A DNA stretch of 64,000 nt, from contig JALLLS010000046.1 of NCBI GenBank assembly GCA_025094145.1, positions 62,001 through 126,000 of the forward strand, read 5' to 3'. This stretch comes from Spinellus fusiger (lineage: Eukaryota > Mucoromycota > Mucoromycetes > Mucorales > Phycomycetaceae). Positions within the stretch are counted from its first letter, which is position 1; every line of letters starts with the position of its first letter. This document shows positions 1 through 10,025 of this stretch, piece by piece. The position numbers and the translations under genes are program-made. A model generated the notes under the pieces. The model was not told the origin of the DNA and searched no databases. It saw only the letters and a program-made list of their open reading frames with translations.

Positions 1-1467
1 TGGAAGATGGCCCTTGTCGAATTGATGTGCTTGTTGATAGATCATCTCCTTTACAATTGTATGCACAGGAGGGACAGTTCTCTCCAATAGACCAAGGAAC
101 CCAGAAAGAGTGTCCTTTGAAAAGGCAAGAATAACAATCATAGACTAATGCATTGTCAGTGCCCTTTTTTCCTCTTCTCAGATCTACTGTACTGTACTAT
201 ACTTGTAATGAAGCCTTGACACACGCCTTGCCTATAAATGTGGCCCCAAAAAAGGTAGAAAATGGCACCAGAAAGTGTCCACAAGTTATTCCTGCCAGAT
301 CAAACAGGGGATTTGGAATAGAAGCAAATAGGAGAATACCAAAGAATCCTAGGCGCTGAATACTTTTATAGAGAAACAAGGATACAGTCTCTTTCAGGGT
401 GAGGTCTGTCTTCTTTGTCAGGGCCTCTTCATAGGCCTCCAACTCATTGTGGGTATTTCCTGACAATGCCACTGTTTTATTTTTCCCCTATTTATATCAG
501 TGTCCATGGCCTTACTGTGTGGGTGTGTGTGGGTGTGTGTTGTTTTGCTTGTATTACTATGATGAGTTACCTGCACGAGCCATAAAGTAAGGCGGTAATT
601 CCCCGAGGGCTGTTCCTGCTCCCCATGCAAAACACTCCCATCGAATCTGGCGGTAGATCACCCACAAGGAGAGAGAGGCAAGGGCTCTCTTTGTCTCTAG
701 AACATTATCGAAGGAAGAATAGGACATATCACACTGTAATCGATAACTATGCAGAGACAGATGAGGCCTGTTGTCTAATCTACTATGGTCAGCATCTTCT
801 CCTACCTTTGTCTGTCTCGTGTCAGTAGATCTGTACTTTGGCACATGTAGGCTGCCATTGTCACTTCTGCAATGTAGGGACCAAGAAACAGAAGAAATGT
901 ATGGAGTCCAGTGCCTAGTCCAATGGCAGAGGCAATGCCCAATAACAGCCAATACCCATACCATGTTGCCTGGCGCTCCATCTGCTGAACAAACTACATA
1001 ACATCATCATCACAGCACAGTCAATAGGTGTGTTTTTCTCTCTCTGTATCTATCTACTCACTCCCTGGTGAGGTCCCTCCAGACCATAGAATACCACCAA
1101 CAGACCCAATAGAGAAAGAGACACCAGAGACAGTTGACAGCGTCTGTAAAAAAACAGACACAGAGACTGTAGCTCATAATAGGTGTACATGGCAAAGTAG
1201 CTTATCACCAGCAGAGGACTCTTCCATATTGATATTGTTTTGTGTTTTTGCTCATTCTCTTTCTTACGGCGTAGAATATAGTCTATTCTGAGTTAACCAC
1301 AAAGATTGGAAGGGAGTGAGCGCTCTCTCACCATCAAATGCCTCTCCTGGCGCTGCTCGTCTGGACTTTTTCTTCATGACATGGAGTGCTGGTAAGTGAG
1401 TGGTGGTGCTGTTTTCTCGTTCATTCTCACTTTGGCTGCTGTGGCTTCTTTGTGTCGAGAATGTCAT
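1..1467 (-). CDS. VMP1: VMP1-like vacuole membrane protein (3' end outside window)
   Basis: Multipass ER membrane protein of the VMP1/TMEM41/DedA (SNARE-associated) family, which acts in autophagosome formation and ER contact sites. Exons read as 1467-1268, 1218-1062, 984-806, 767-571, 471-203 and 144-1, all with GT-AG introns and consistent phases. Diagnostic blocks are [20 protein letters not shown] in exon 3, [15 protein letters not shown] in exon 4 and [19 protein letters not shown] in exon 5, a nearly invariant VMP1 signature. The start at 1467 is the first Met after a Leu-rich low-complexity stretch that is translated microsatellite; a Met further in at about 1380 is possible. The last visible exon ends in the post-DedA tail, so little C-terminal sequence is missing. 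Identity is very secure; the N-terminus is not. Confidence 0.9.
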
Positions 1468-1487
1468 CGCCGACTGTTCCTTACAAT

Positions 1488-1552
1488 TTGATAACAATAA
1501 CAATAACAATAACAATAACAGGAACAGGAACAGGAACAGGAACAGGAACAAG
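1488..1552. repeat. Hexanucleotide microsatellite upstream of VMP1
   Basis: About five AATAAC units pass directly into about five AGGAAC units. The array lies just upstream of the VMP1 start and is translatable, so it may be leader or spurious coding sequence. Confidence 0.85.
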
Positions 1553-1799
1553 AAAGAGAGGTGGGTTTAGCAGTCAAACAAAAGGAAGAAGGAAAATCAG
1601 AGACAAACAAAAATAGCAGGCAAAGTATTTCTAATTCAGGACACTACTTCTCTCGAGAAAAGCTTATGTCTATAAAAGGCATTCTTGCTTCTCCATAGTC
1701 CTACTGAGTGGATTCACGTGATAATAAGAGAAAAGTAAGGATCTCCCATTTACTGCATTACTGATTGTGGATCTGGAGTGATACAAGAAATCAGTTATA

Positions 1800-2416
1800 A
1801 AGTGACCCAACAAATGTAATCGATTATTTCAGATACAGATTTCCTTTTTTATATACTTTATCTTAATAGTGTTATAACTTTATGAATTCATTAGCTAAAG
1901 ACATAAAAGTCTTAATAAATACATATAAGAGTGTTTATAAGACAATAAGGAGGTTTTATTAAAAAATTGTTTATTAGCCACTACCAGTTAATGAAATCTA
2001 TCATTGTATGGCATCTCCACCCCATGCTGACAATGAGGGTGTCTATTGCCTTTGATATTTTACCCCATTCCAGCACCAGGGCTGCCTCCCCACTAAAACA
2101 GCCCCCATACCATCACACCACCACCTCCAAACTTCCTTGTCTCTTTGAAATTCTTCAAGGTGTACCCTACAGTAGAAGTAGGCACGTTGAACATGCGAGA
2201 TGCTTCGATCTGAGTGGATCTAAGGTTAAGCACCTTATACAAGATGGCTGAGCAAGTCTCGACGTTGGTCTATTTCCTATATATCTTGGGGATCTTGGTG
2301 AAGATGTTTTTAGTGCTGGGTTGAAACATTATAAGAAAAGAAGTGTTATGAACATAGAAAAATATCCTAGATTTTTTCTTTTCTTTTCAAATTCCATTAC
2401 TTTTTGAGGGTCACTT
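1800..2416 (-). mobile_element. Tc1/mariner relic A, TA-flanked, internally deleted
   Basis: The element is bounded by TA dinucleotides with inverted ends beginning AAGTGACCC. On the minus strand it encodes fragments of a Tc1 transposase: a helix-turn-helix part (EASRMFNVPTSTVGYTLK), then GGGGVMVWGLF, joined to the C-terminal end. It is about 617 bp, far too short for an intact Tc1 element, and the frame is interrupted. It shares long inverted homology with the relic at 3803-4736. Confidence 0.75.
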
Positions 2417-3802
2417 TAGATTGGCATGGATGGGCATATCTACACTGAGCCAGTTTAACCTGGAAGATGAATGAATATTAGGGGGGAGGGGGTTATATTC
2501 TATTCTACTCTGTTCTGTTCTATAGGAGCACACAGTTCAGAGTGCCATTTATTTATTTATTTTAAGAACATGCCTTCCAAGTCCAATGTGATATTTGAAT
2601 AGGTAGACTGGATGACAAGAAAATAAAAAGGGCTGTCTAGTGTAAGACATAAGAAAAAATAAATAAGAAATAAAAAATAAGAAATAAGATATATATTTTT
2701 ATAAAGAGAATTGCCATTGTTACATTAATAATAAAATACTCCTAAAGTGCATAGATATCGTCCATACTCTTCTGTCATTCAAAGAAAACCTAAGACATGA
2801 CCATTGATAGAGGAGAAATACACCTCTTTGCCTTCTTTGGCATTTGTCTTGTTAAGAAATCTAGTACTTTAAGGGGTAAACAACGTTTGTTCTTTATTCA
2901 TTGTTCTCTACTTTTTTAATTTTTAATTTTTAATTTTGTACTTTTATTGTATTTACAAGTACGCGTACTGTTACATTCACAACACTCAAAAAACAAAACA
3001 AGAAAGACCAGTGCATGTAAAAGGGATATCATTGGTATTTTGGAAGAATACACTAGATAATTGGTTATTGAAGTTCAAGAAAACAAAAAAAGTTAACAGA
3101 GATAAGATCAATGATAAAGCAGAAATCATTGGGACGCGTTCATATTTAAAAGATGGAGTGCTGAGAAGGAAGATGGAAAGAATAAATACAAATACAAGCC
3201 CAGGAACGAGCATAAGAGCAAGCACACACATAGTATCATCACCATCAATAGAGCATTGGTTATTATAATAATCCAAACATTGATATACATAATACCACAA
3301 GAAACTAATTCTATGATTATAAAGTAATCCAGATCTTTGGGATGGATTTTACTAATATTAGATGCTGTTGTTCTCAGGTAAGACCATCCAATTTATTATA
3401 GTTTTTATTTTTATTTTATTTCTCAATATGAATATAAATAGAAAATATCTTTACCTATTATTATGTAAGATATCCTATTATTCATCTTACACGTTATCTG
3501 TAGTAATATTTTATATCATTATATTTGATCAATTACCATAACAAAGCACTACTATCATTAGATAAAGGTTTGTATCTTCTAATGATTTCCTGGTGAATGG
3601 GTAAATAGTCACTCTGGTAATGTTATGATTATTCAATAGTATAAGATTGATTATTATAATAGCTCCTGGACATAAAAATATGGGATCATTTTACTGGATA
3701 GGAATAAACCCTCCGTATATTAGACATAATACACAATAGTTGATTTTATATAACTTGTGCTTGTGAAAAAATAATAGTAGACACTGAAGAAGTTATTGTT
3801 TA
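2417..3802. other. AT-rich intergenic spacer, no gene recognised
   Basis: About 1.4 kb between two Tc1 relics. The open frames around 2936-3300 have no recognisable domain and lie in low-complexity AT-rich sequence. I see nothing I would call a gene. Confidence 0.5.
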
Positions 3803-4736
3803 AAGTGATCAAAAGAAAGAATCGAGATTTCTTCAATTTGTGGGCTATTTCCATATTAAAAGATAACATACACTATTCTTTTCTATGTTCATAGCACTTC
3901 TTTTCTTATAATGTTTCAACCCAGCACTAAAAACATCTTCACCAAGATCCCCAAGATATATAGGAAATAGACCAACGTCGAGACTTGCTCAGCCATCTTG
4001 TATAAGGTGCTTAACCTTAGATCCACTCAGATCGAAGCATCTCGCATGTTCAACGTGCCTACTTCTACTGTAGGGTACACCTTGAAGCATTTCAAAGAGA
4101 CAAGGAAGTTTGGAGGTGGTGGTGTGATGGTATGGGGGCTGTTTTAGTGAGGAAGGTGTTGGGAGATAAATCGCAATGAAAGGTAGGATAAACTCCAACA
4201 AGTACATCAATGCCTTGAGAGATGTCTACTGACATGAACTCAAATATCTTTCTCATAAACCCTGGAGTCAGTGACCGCTTACATGAGTACACTGTTAGAC
4301 CCTATATAAGACAACTCGTGAATGGAGGGCAGAAAATAGTATAGTAATGACTCTTTAATGGCTCTCTCAATACTGATCTTAATTCAATTGAGCATATGTG
4401 GGCTTAATTGAATATCATTATGAGGTACAGGAGGGTATATTCTACCAAACAGAAGTTGGAGGCTGTTGTGGTGCTGGAATAGAGTAATATATCGAAGGAA
4501 GTGACAGATACCCTCATTGCCAGCATGGGTTGGAGATGCCAAGGGTGGCCATAGTGGCTATTAGTTAACCTTACAATAAAGCCACTGTCTTGTATTATCA
4601 ACACTACTATCTTTATCTATTCAAAGTTTTATGTCTTTAGCTAATGAAGAATAAAACCTATAACACTATGAAGATAAAGTATAGATAAAAAGAAATCTAC
4701 ATTTGAAAAAATTCCGATTCATTCTTTTGGTCACAT
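3803..4736 (+). mobile_element. Tc1/mariner relic B, TA-flanked
   Basis: The left end (AAGTGATCAAAAGAAAGAAT) and right end are imperfect inverted repeats next to TA dinucleotides. Plus-strand translation gives transposase fragments: an HTH segment with EASRMFNVPTSTVGYTLK, FGGGGVMVWGLF (the region before the second catalytic Asp), and LNSIEHMWA, equivalent to the NPIEHLW motif of Tc1 proteins. Stops and deletions interrupt the frame. It is inverted relative to relic A. Confidence 0.78.
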
Positions 4737-5136
4737 TAATAGAATAAGTAGTGTCAGCCCTAGACCACCTTTACTCACATCCCTTTATACACTTCATGCC
4801 ATTGAACACTGTAGGCTTACTAAAAAAAAACCACTATCCGTACCATGTAGCTAGGTAGACAAGAAGCCCAGAGAACTTTATTATTGAGCACTATATATGC
4901 ACCGAGAAGACTAAGAGCCTTATTATTAACTAACATGGGTATACCAAAGAACCGTATGATTGAACAAGGTCATTGAACAAGGTAGGGGCGCCAAGGAATC
5001 TAAAGAGCAGTCTTTTCGTTTCTTTCCAATATACATAGTAAATTATTAAATAAAATAAATAGTATTATTATTATCTTAAAAAGAGGAGAGACTATTATTA
5101 TTTGTTGGTGAATGAGTATCTGTAATGCTTTTTTAG
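4737..5136. other. Intergenic spacer
   Basis: About 400 bp, AT-rich, downstream of the MERIT40-like gene and next to relic B. Nothing recognisable was seen. Confidence 0.5.
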
Positions 5137-6649
5137 TTACTCCTGCCTTGGATCCAATGCTTCTTCAGAGTGTATTGACTCTATAGATTCAACTGATTCC
5201 ATAGACTCCATAGACTCCATAGACTCCATAGACTCCATAGATCCTACTGATCCTACTGATCCTACCAGCTCTATCATCCCTGACTGATCTCCTCGTTGCA
5301 GTGGATGGGAGAGCAACTGTGCCATGGTCCTAGAAAAAGAACTCTTTCCAAGACTAGAAAACTCATAATACCATCCAGGCACCACTGTACTATTTAATGT
5401 CTCCCAGAAGCTATACACAAACTAGAGCACCAAAAGAACACATGAACATTGCCCATGCACATTGCCCATGCACATTGCCTATGCACCCCACTCCTTTACC
5501 TGACATTGTATTCCCTGTACTGGTCCATGGATAAATATAAAATCCATTGTAAACTGAGGAGAACATCGAACACGGTCATACGTGTCCTTGTAAATAGGTA
5601 GAGGAGGACGCTGTGTCCTTCCGTAAATGACAATGGCCTGGACAAACACATGGGGATCCTCTGTGTTTATATGTTCCTCAATCACATCAAACAGGCTCTG
5701 TGTGTCTAATCGATAAGATGTCCATTGATCAGTACTATAGTATATAATAGATAGTATATAATAGATAATAGATAATAGATAATAGATAATAGATAATAGA
5801 TAATAGATAATAGATAATAGATAATAGATAATAGATAATAGATAATAGATAATAGAAATAGATAATAGATATAGATAATAGATAATAGATAATAGATAAT
5901 AGATAATAGATAATAGATAATAGATAATAGATAATAGATAATAGATAATAGATAATAGATAATAGATAACAACACTAATAAAGAGGGTGGCTATTTACCA
6001 AAATGCTCGTAGGTCTCTTTTGCTTCCAAATCTTCAAGTGTCTCAGCAAACAGCAGTTGGTCATTGCCAAAATTAACATTCTAATTCACAATAATAAAAC
6101 ACATCTTTTCTTTTCAATACATGCTATCCATGAACATACACACTTTCTCTTTCTCTTTCTCTTATTGACGCTACGCCTCCATCCACAGTGTAGGGTGATT
6201 ATTTACCCATTCAGCCTTATCACTCATGGTGAGAATAGCAAATTCATCGTTGGGATTTAACCAGAGACTCATGCAGATATACCGCTTCAACAGCACCAGG
6301 GTTGTTTTTAAACGAGTACTGTTAAAATATGTCCTTAGTATGGCAGTCTAGATCCAGTCCCTTCTCCACAAGTCTCTCGGTAGAAGTAGTCACCTCTCGT
6401 CTAGTAAACACTGAAAAGCACCGCCATCTGCAGAAGGGCCCATGACAGTGTTCATCTCTTTATCAATATCAATACAGAATATCTATGGTTGAACAAGTAA
6501 ATAAATAAAAGAAAGAAAGAAAAACACATGCTTGTTTATGCTATTACTATTTTCCGTTGTGTTGCTTCTACCAAAGGACGTCCATGTAATAATGTTGGTT
6601 GTTCATGAACAGACGCCCAAGCACTGCCTTGTTCTTGTGAGCGTGGCAT
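5137..6649 (-). CDS. BABAM1: MERIT40/BABAM1-like subunit of BRCC36 deubiquitinase complexes
   Basis: Human MERIT40 is a vWA-like scaffold of the BRCA1-A and BRISC complexes, which carry the K63-specific deubiquitinase BRCC36. The model has six exons (6649-6548, 6482-6394, 6318-6207, 6080-5999, 5705-5500, 5421-5137) and gives 291 aa. Matching blocks in order are IFCIDIDKEMN (first vWA strand), DEFAILTMSDKAEW, VFVQAIVIYGRTQRPP, MDFIFIHGP, and the C-terminal MAQLLSHPLQRGDQS, close to animal LLAHPLQRP. The tail after this is a run of Met-Glu-Ser repeats. Intron 4 (5706-5998) is filled with a TAATAGA microsatellite. The start lies in an exon beginning MPRSQEQGSAW. BRCC36 and Abraxas partners are not in this window. 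Confidence 0.8.
5740..5968. repeat. TAATAGA-type microsatellite in an intron
   Basis: About 230 bp of near-perfect 7-bp units (ATAATAG), interrupted once near 5855-5872, entirely inside intron 4 of the MERIT40-like gene. Confidence 0.95.
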
Positions 6650-6829
6650 GACCAACAGACACTGGCCCTTTTATTATTCTTCTTTTCTATATAGGGTCAC
6701 TGAGTTTAAAAAAAGGTCTCTGCTCTTTCTTGTCTGTGGAGATCTTACCACCTTGACTCTGTTCTATTGAACTCTCCAAGTACAAACAAGAAATATAAAA
6801 GAGAAAAGAACAAGATGGATGTAGTGTAT

Positions 6830-6990
6830 ATACATGTTTATATATTTATATATTTATATATATATTTATATATATATACCTTTATATATCTACATAAACT
6901 AAAAAAAAAACCAAAAAAAACCAAAAAAAAAAAAACCAAAAAAAAAAAACCAAAAAACCAAAAAACCAAAAACCAAAAAAAAAAAAAAAC
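6830..6990. repeat. AT dinucleotide and oligo(A)-CC low-complexity tract
   Basis: A run of TATATTTATA units is followed by A-runs separated by CC. It lies immediately 3' of the Skn7-type gene stop and may hold its polyadenylation region. Confidence 0.8.
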
Positions 6991-6991
6991 A

Positions 6992-9644
6992 CTAAATATC
7001 CTCCTTCATTCTCTTGGGAGGTAATTCTGTTGCTTCATAAAGAATTCCGGTTTCTGTCAGCATTGTCCATTCCCGCTTATTTTCTTGCCTAGAACTACTA
7101 CTTAGCTGTCTTTGTAGTTGAGTTGTCCATCCTCGTTGTGTGTTGGTACGTGTGCTTGCTATTGTGGGGGTGGGTGTACTTGTAGTGGTATGAATAGCAG
7201 CAGGAGGAGGAGGAAGAGAAGGAAGAGGAGGAGGAAGAGAAACAGTAGGAGCAGTAGGAGCAGAAGCAACAGTAGGACTAGGAAGACTGCCTGTAGTGGC
7301 ACCTGTACTTGTGCTTGTATTCGTACTTGCATTCGTACTTGTACTTGTGCTTTTATTCGTACTTGCATTCGTACTTGTACTTGTGCTTTTATTCGTACTT
7401 GCATTCGTACTTGCACAATCGCCCGTAGAAGACACCACCCCCTCGTGCTTTTCTTCCTCTTGACCCTGGCCTTTCTGAATGGTTTTGAGATGAGCACAGT
7501 ACTTCTCCAAAAGACTGTACAGTGTGTTTTTCGAAAAGGGCTTGGGAAGAATGTCTGTCATGCCACTGCCAATGTACTGCATAATATCATCATCATTGAA
7601 ATTGGAGGTCATGGAGATAATGGGTGTCACTGCATCGTACTGTCGGATGTTGCGGGTGGCTGAAATCCCATCAAGGTGAGGCATCATAATGTCCATCAAG
7701 ATCAGGTCGTACTTCTCCAGCCCCATCTTGCGCAGGGCTTCCAGGCCATCCTGGGCCATGTCAGTGGTGCATCCAATCATGGTCAGTAGCTTCTTGCTGA
7801 TGTCTCGGTAGACAGAGTCGTCGTCTACAAGAAGAACGTGGGGAGACACACGCCAGTCGGGGGATTTAGACTTTCCCTTGTTCCTGTGGGTCTTGGTGCG
7901 GGTGAGGGAGGTGAGGTGGGTGTCGCTGGTCGAGGCGTCCTTGTCCTTTTCTGCAGAGGCGTACTTTCCCAGGGTCAGAAAGGCCAGTCGTTCTGGCATT
8001 TTGGTGGTGGTGAGGATGGTTTCCAGAGGTGAGGTGATCATGGAGGAGGAAGCAATGACAGAAGAGACGGAGGAGGGAGAGGAGATGGAGGAGGAAGAGG
8101 AGGCAGAGGGAGAGGAGATGCTTGCAACATGGACAAGAGGGATGGGAGGTCCTAAGGTGGATCCCACAGCAGATCCCACAGCAGATCCCAGCAAGGTACT
8201 GAGTGCAGGTCTTATGGAAGGCGAATGAGAAGGCGATGATGGCGGCTGTAAAGAACCATCTCTTGTTTTGATACTCCATGCCTGCTTATATTCCATAGTG
8301 GGTGTGTTGCTGTTGCTGTTGCTGCTGTTGCTGTGATTGGAGGCATAACGTAAAGACATCTCTTGGTGGGCATGGCTGACATTCACTGTGTGTTGTGCTG
8401 TTTCCAGCTCTTTTTCTCGTTGTTTTATCAGATTCTCCTTTTCAGCCATTGTCTTTTTCAATTGCGCTATCTCTTCTGCCATCTGCTGTGCTGCAGTCTG
8501 CATTGTCTGCATTTTCAATTCCATATCCGTCTGTGATTTCTGTAGCTGCTCCACTTGTGCCTGCAAGTGGGTTGTGAGCTGTATAAGACTGTCCAATGAT
8601 TGTCTGCTATTGCTGCTGCTATTATTGTTATTGTTATTGTTATTGTTATTGTTGGTATGTGTGGTGGAGGAGGAGGGAGAAGAGTGGCTGTGGTTGTGGC
8701 TGTGGCTGTGGCTGTGTATGTTAGTGTTACCCCTCATGCCGGCTTCAAATACTCCATGTGTGCCGATCTCTGTGTTCTGTGCTTCTTCCACCGCTAATTG
8801 TTTCTCCTTTTTGGATTTTCCCGGTGATTTTCGGCGGATCTCTTCCAATAAGTCCTTCCGGTCTCTTCTGAACTTGGGATGCACCCATACCTGAATGAAC
8901 AAAAGATAAATAAATAAACACAGGCCTGTCTTTGTCACTTACTTGATCAGCATGCATACGATGGCCTTCGTCTGGATTCCGTACTTTGTGGAAATCGTAT
9001 TTGTTGAGCTGTCGTACAAAACTGGCAAAGTTGCAGTGCTTAAAGTGCTTTGGTAGAATACTTCTTGAAAAGTCGTTGATATCTTTGACAAGGAAGGTTG
9101 TGCCGTCAGGTCCCCAGCAAAAGGTGTCATTAAAAGACTTGTTTTCTAACATTCTTTATTTTCTCGTGTCAGTCCATGTATCAAATCAATCAATCAAAGG
9201 CAAGTCTATGTAGCTAGTAATAGATGGAGTATGATTATGATTTTACCGAAATAACTTTTGGATAAAGTCAGGCACGACCCCCACTCCTTCATGACTCTTG
9301 GCAGGCATGGGTGGCTGTTGTACTTGTTGTTGTACTTGTTGTTGTACTTGTTGTTGTACTTGTTGTTGTACTTGTTGTTGTACTTGTTGTTGTTGTTGGA
9401 AGGGTTGGAGGGGTTGGAGGGGTTGGAGTGACGGTGGTTGGGACTGTCTTGGTATGAGCATAGAGGGTTCGTCTTTTGTTTTCTTTGCCCATGCGACAGA
9501 TGATGAGTATTCTTTTGTGTTGAGTGGGTAGTCTGTTACAATGGGAGGCAGTAGGGGCGGCAGTGGTGGTAGGTAGTCCTTTGTGGATAAGTAGTCTTTT
9601 GTGGGGGTGGGTTCATGGTGAGAGTAGGACAGTGGCAGTGACAC
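6992..9644 (-). CDS. SKN7: Skn7/Prr1-type response regulator (HSF DNA-binding domain plus receiver)
   Basis: Nuclear transcription factor at the end of the fungal histidine-kinase phosphorelay, usually controlling oxidative-stress and cell-wall genes. Exons are 9644-9247, 9153-8943 and 8890-6992, giving 835 aa. Domains in order: a Pro/Gln-rich N-terminus with VQQQ repeats; an HSF-type DNA-binding domain (about residues 125-225; VPDFIQKLFRMLEN, FASFVRQLNKYDFHKV) split by two introns; a coiled coil (AQVEQLQKSQTDME); Ser-rich linkers; and a receiver domain with HVLLVDDDSVYR, YDLILMDIMMPHLDG (phospho-acceptor Asp in LMDIMMP), the conserved SMTSN and the Lys of ILPKPF. After the receiver comes an unusual repeated Asn/Ser/Thr tail. 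The combination of domains is diagnostic of this family. Confidence 0.95.
9316..9400. repeat. Coding 12-bp repeat (VQQQ) in the Skn7-type gene
   Basis: Plus-strand TTGTTGTTGTAC units encode a poly-Gln tract interrupted by Val on the minus strand, in the N-terminal region before the HSF domain. Confidence 0.85.
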
Positions 9645-10025
9645 CTGTAGGACGATGACCGTAGTTGTTATTGTTATGATAGAGAAGCGTAGATCAAAGA
9701 GTAGTCACAGTGGAGTCGTTAGCTGCAGAGACACTTGTCAACGTCAGCGTGTGCAGTTCAGTAGGGACACTTTAGCGCACGAGAATAGGCCAGGCAAGGG
9801 AAGAGGAGCATACAAAAGAGGGAAAAGGGAAAAAGAAAGAAAAAGAAAAAGAAAGAAAAAGGAAAAGGAAAAGGAAAAGGAAAAAAAAAAAGACAGACTA
9901 ACGAGAAAGAACAAGCAGGCACACCAGCCTATTAGGGAACAGAAAAGAAGAGACTAAGGACAAGGGACAAGGACAAATAAGGCAGCATGTGAAATGGTGT
10001 GGGGTGGAGAGGGAAAATAGAGGTA
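9645..10025. promoter_or_regulatory. Purine-rich upstream region of the Skn7-type gene
   Basis: About 380 bp between the regulator's start and the mobile element. On the plus strand it has long AAAGAAAAAG and GGAAAA runs, so it is CT-rich on the gene's sense strand, as is common for fungal promoters. No specific box was identified. Confidence 0.35.

Noticed and set aside
1967..2251. 94-aa plus-strand ORF and its near copy at 3989-4210 on the minus strand
   Set aside because: Both are antisense to Tc1 transposase fragments; the sense frames hold the real motifs.
5706..5975. 89-aa ORF of LLSIIYY repeats
   Set aside because: Translation of an intronic microsatellite.
7118..7663. 181-aa plus-strand ORF over the Skn7 gene
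   Set aside because: Antisense shadow of the Ser/Thr repeat region and receiver domain.
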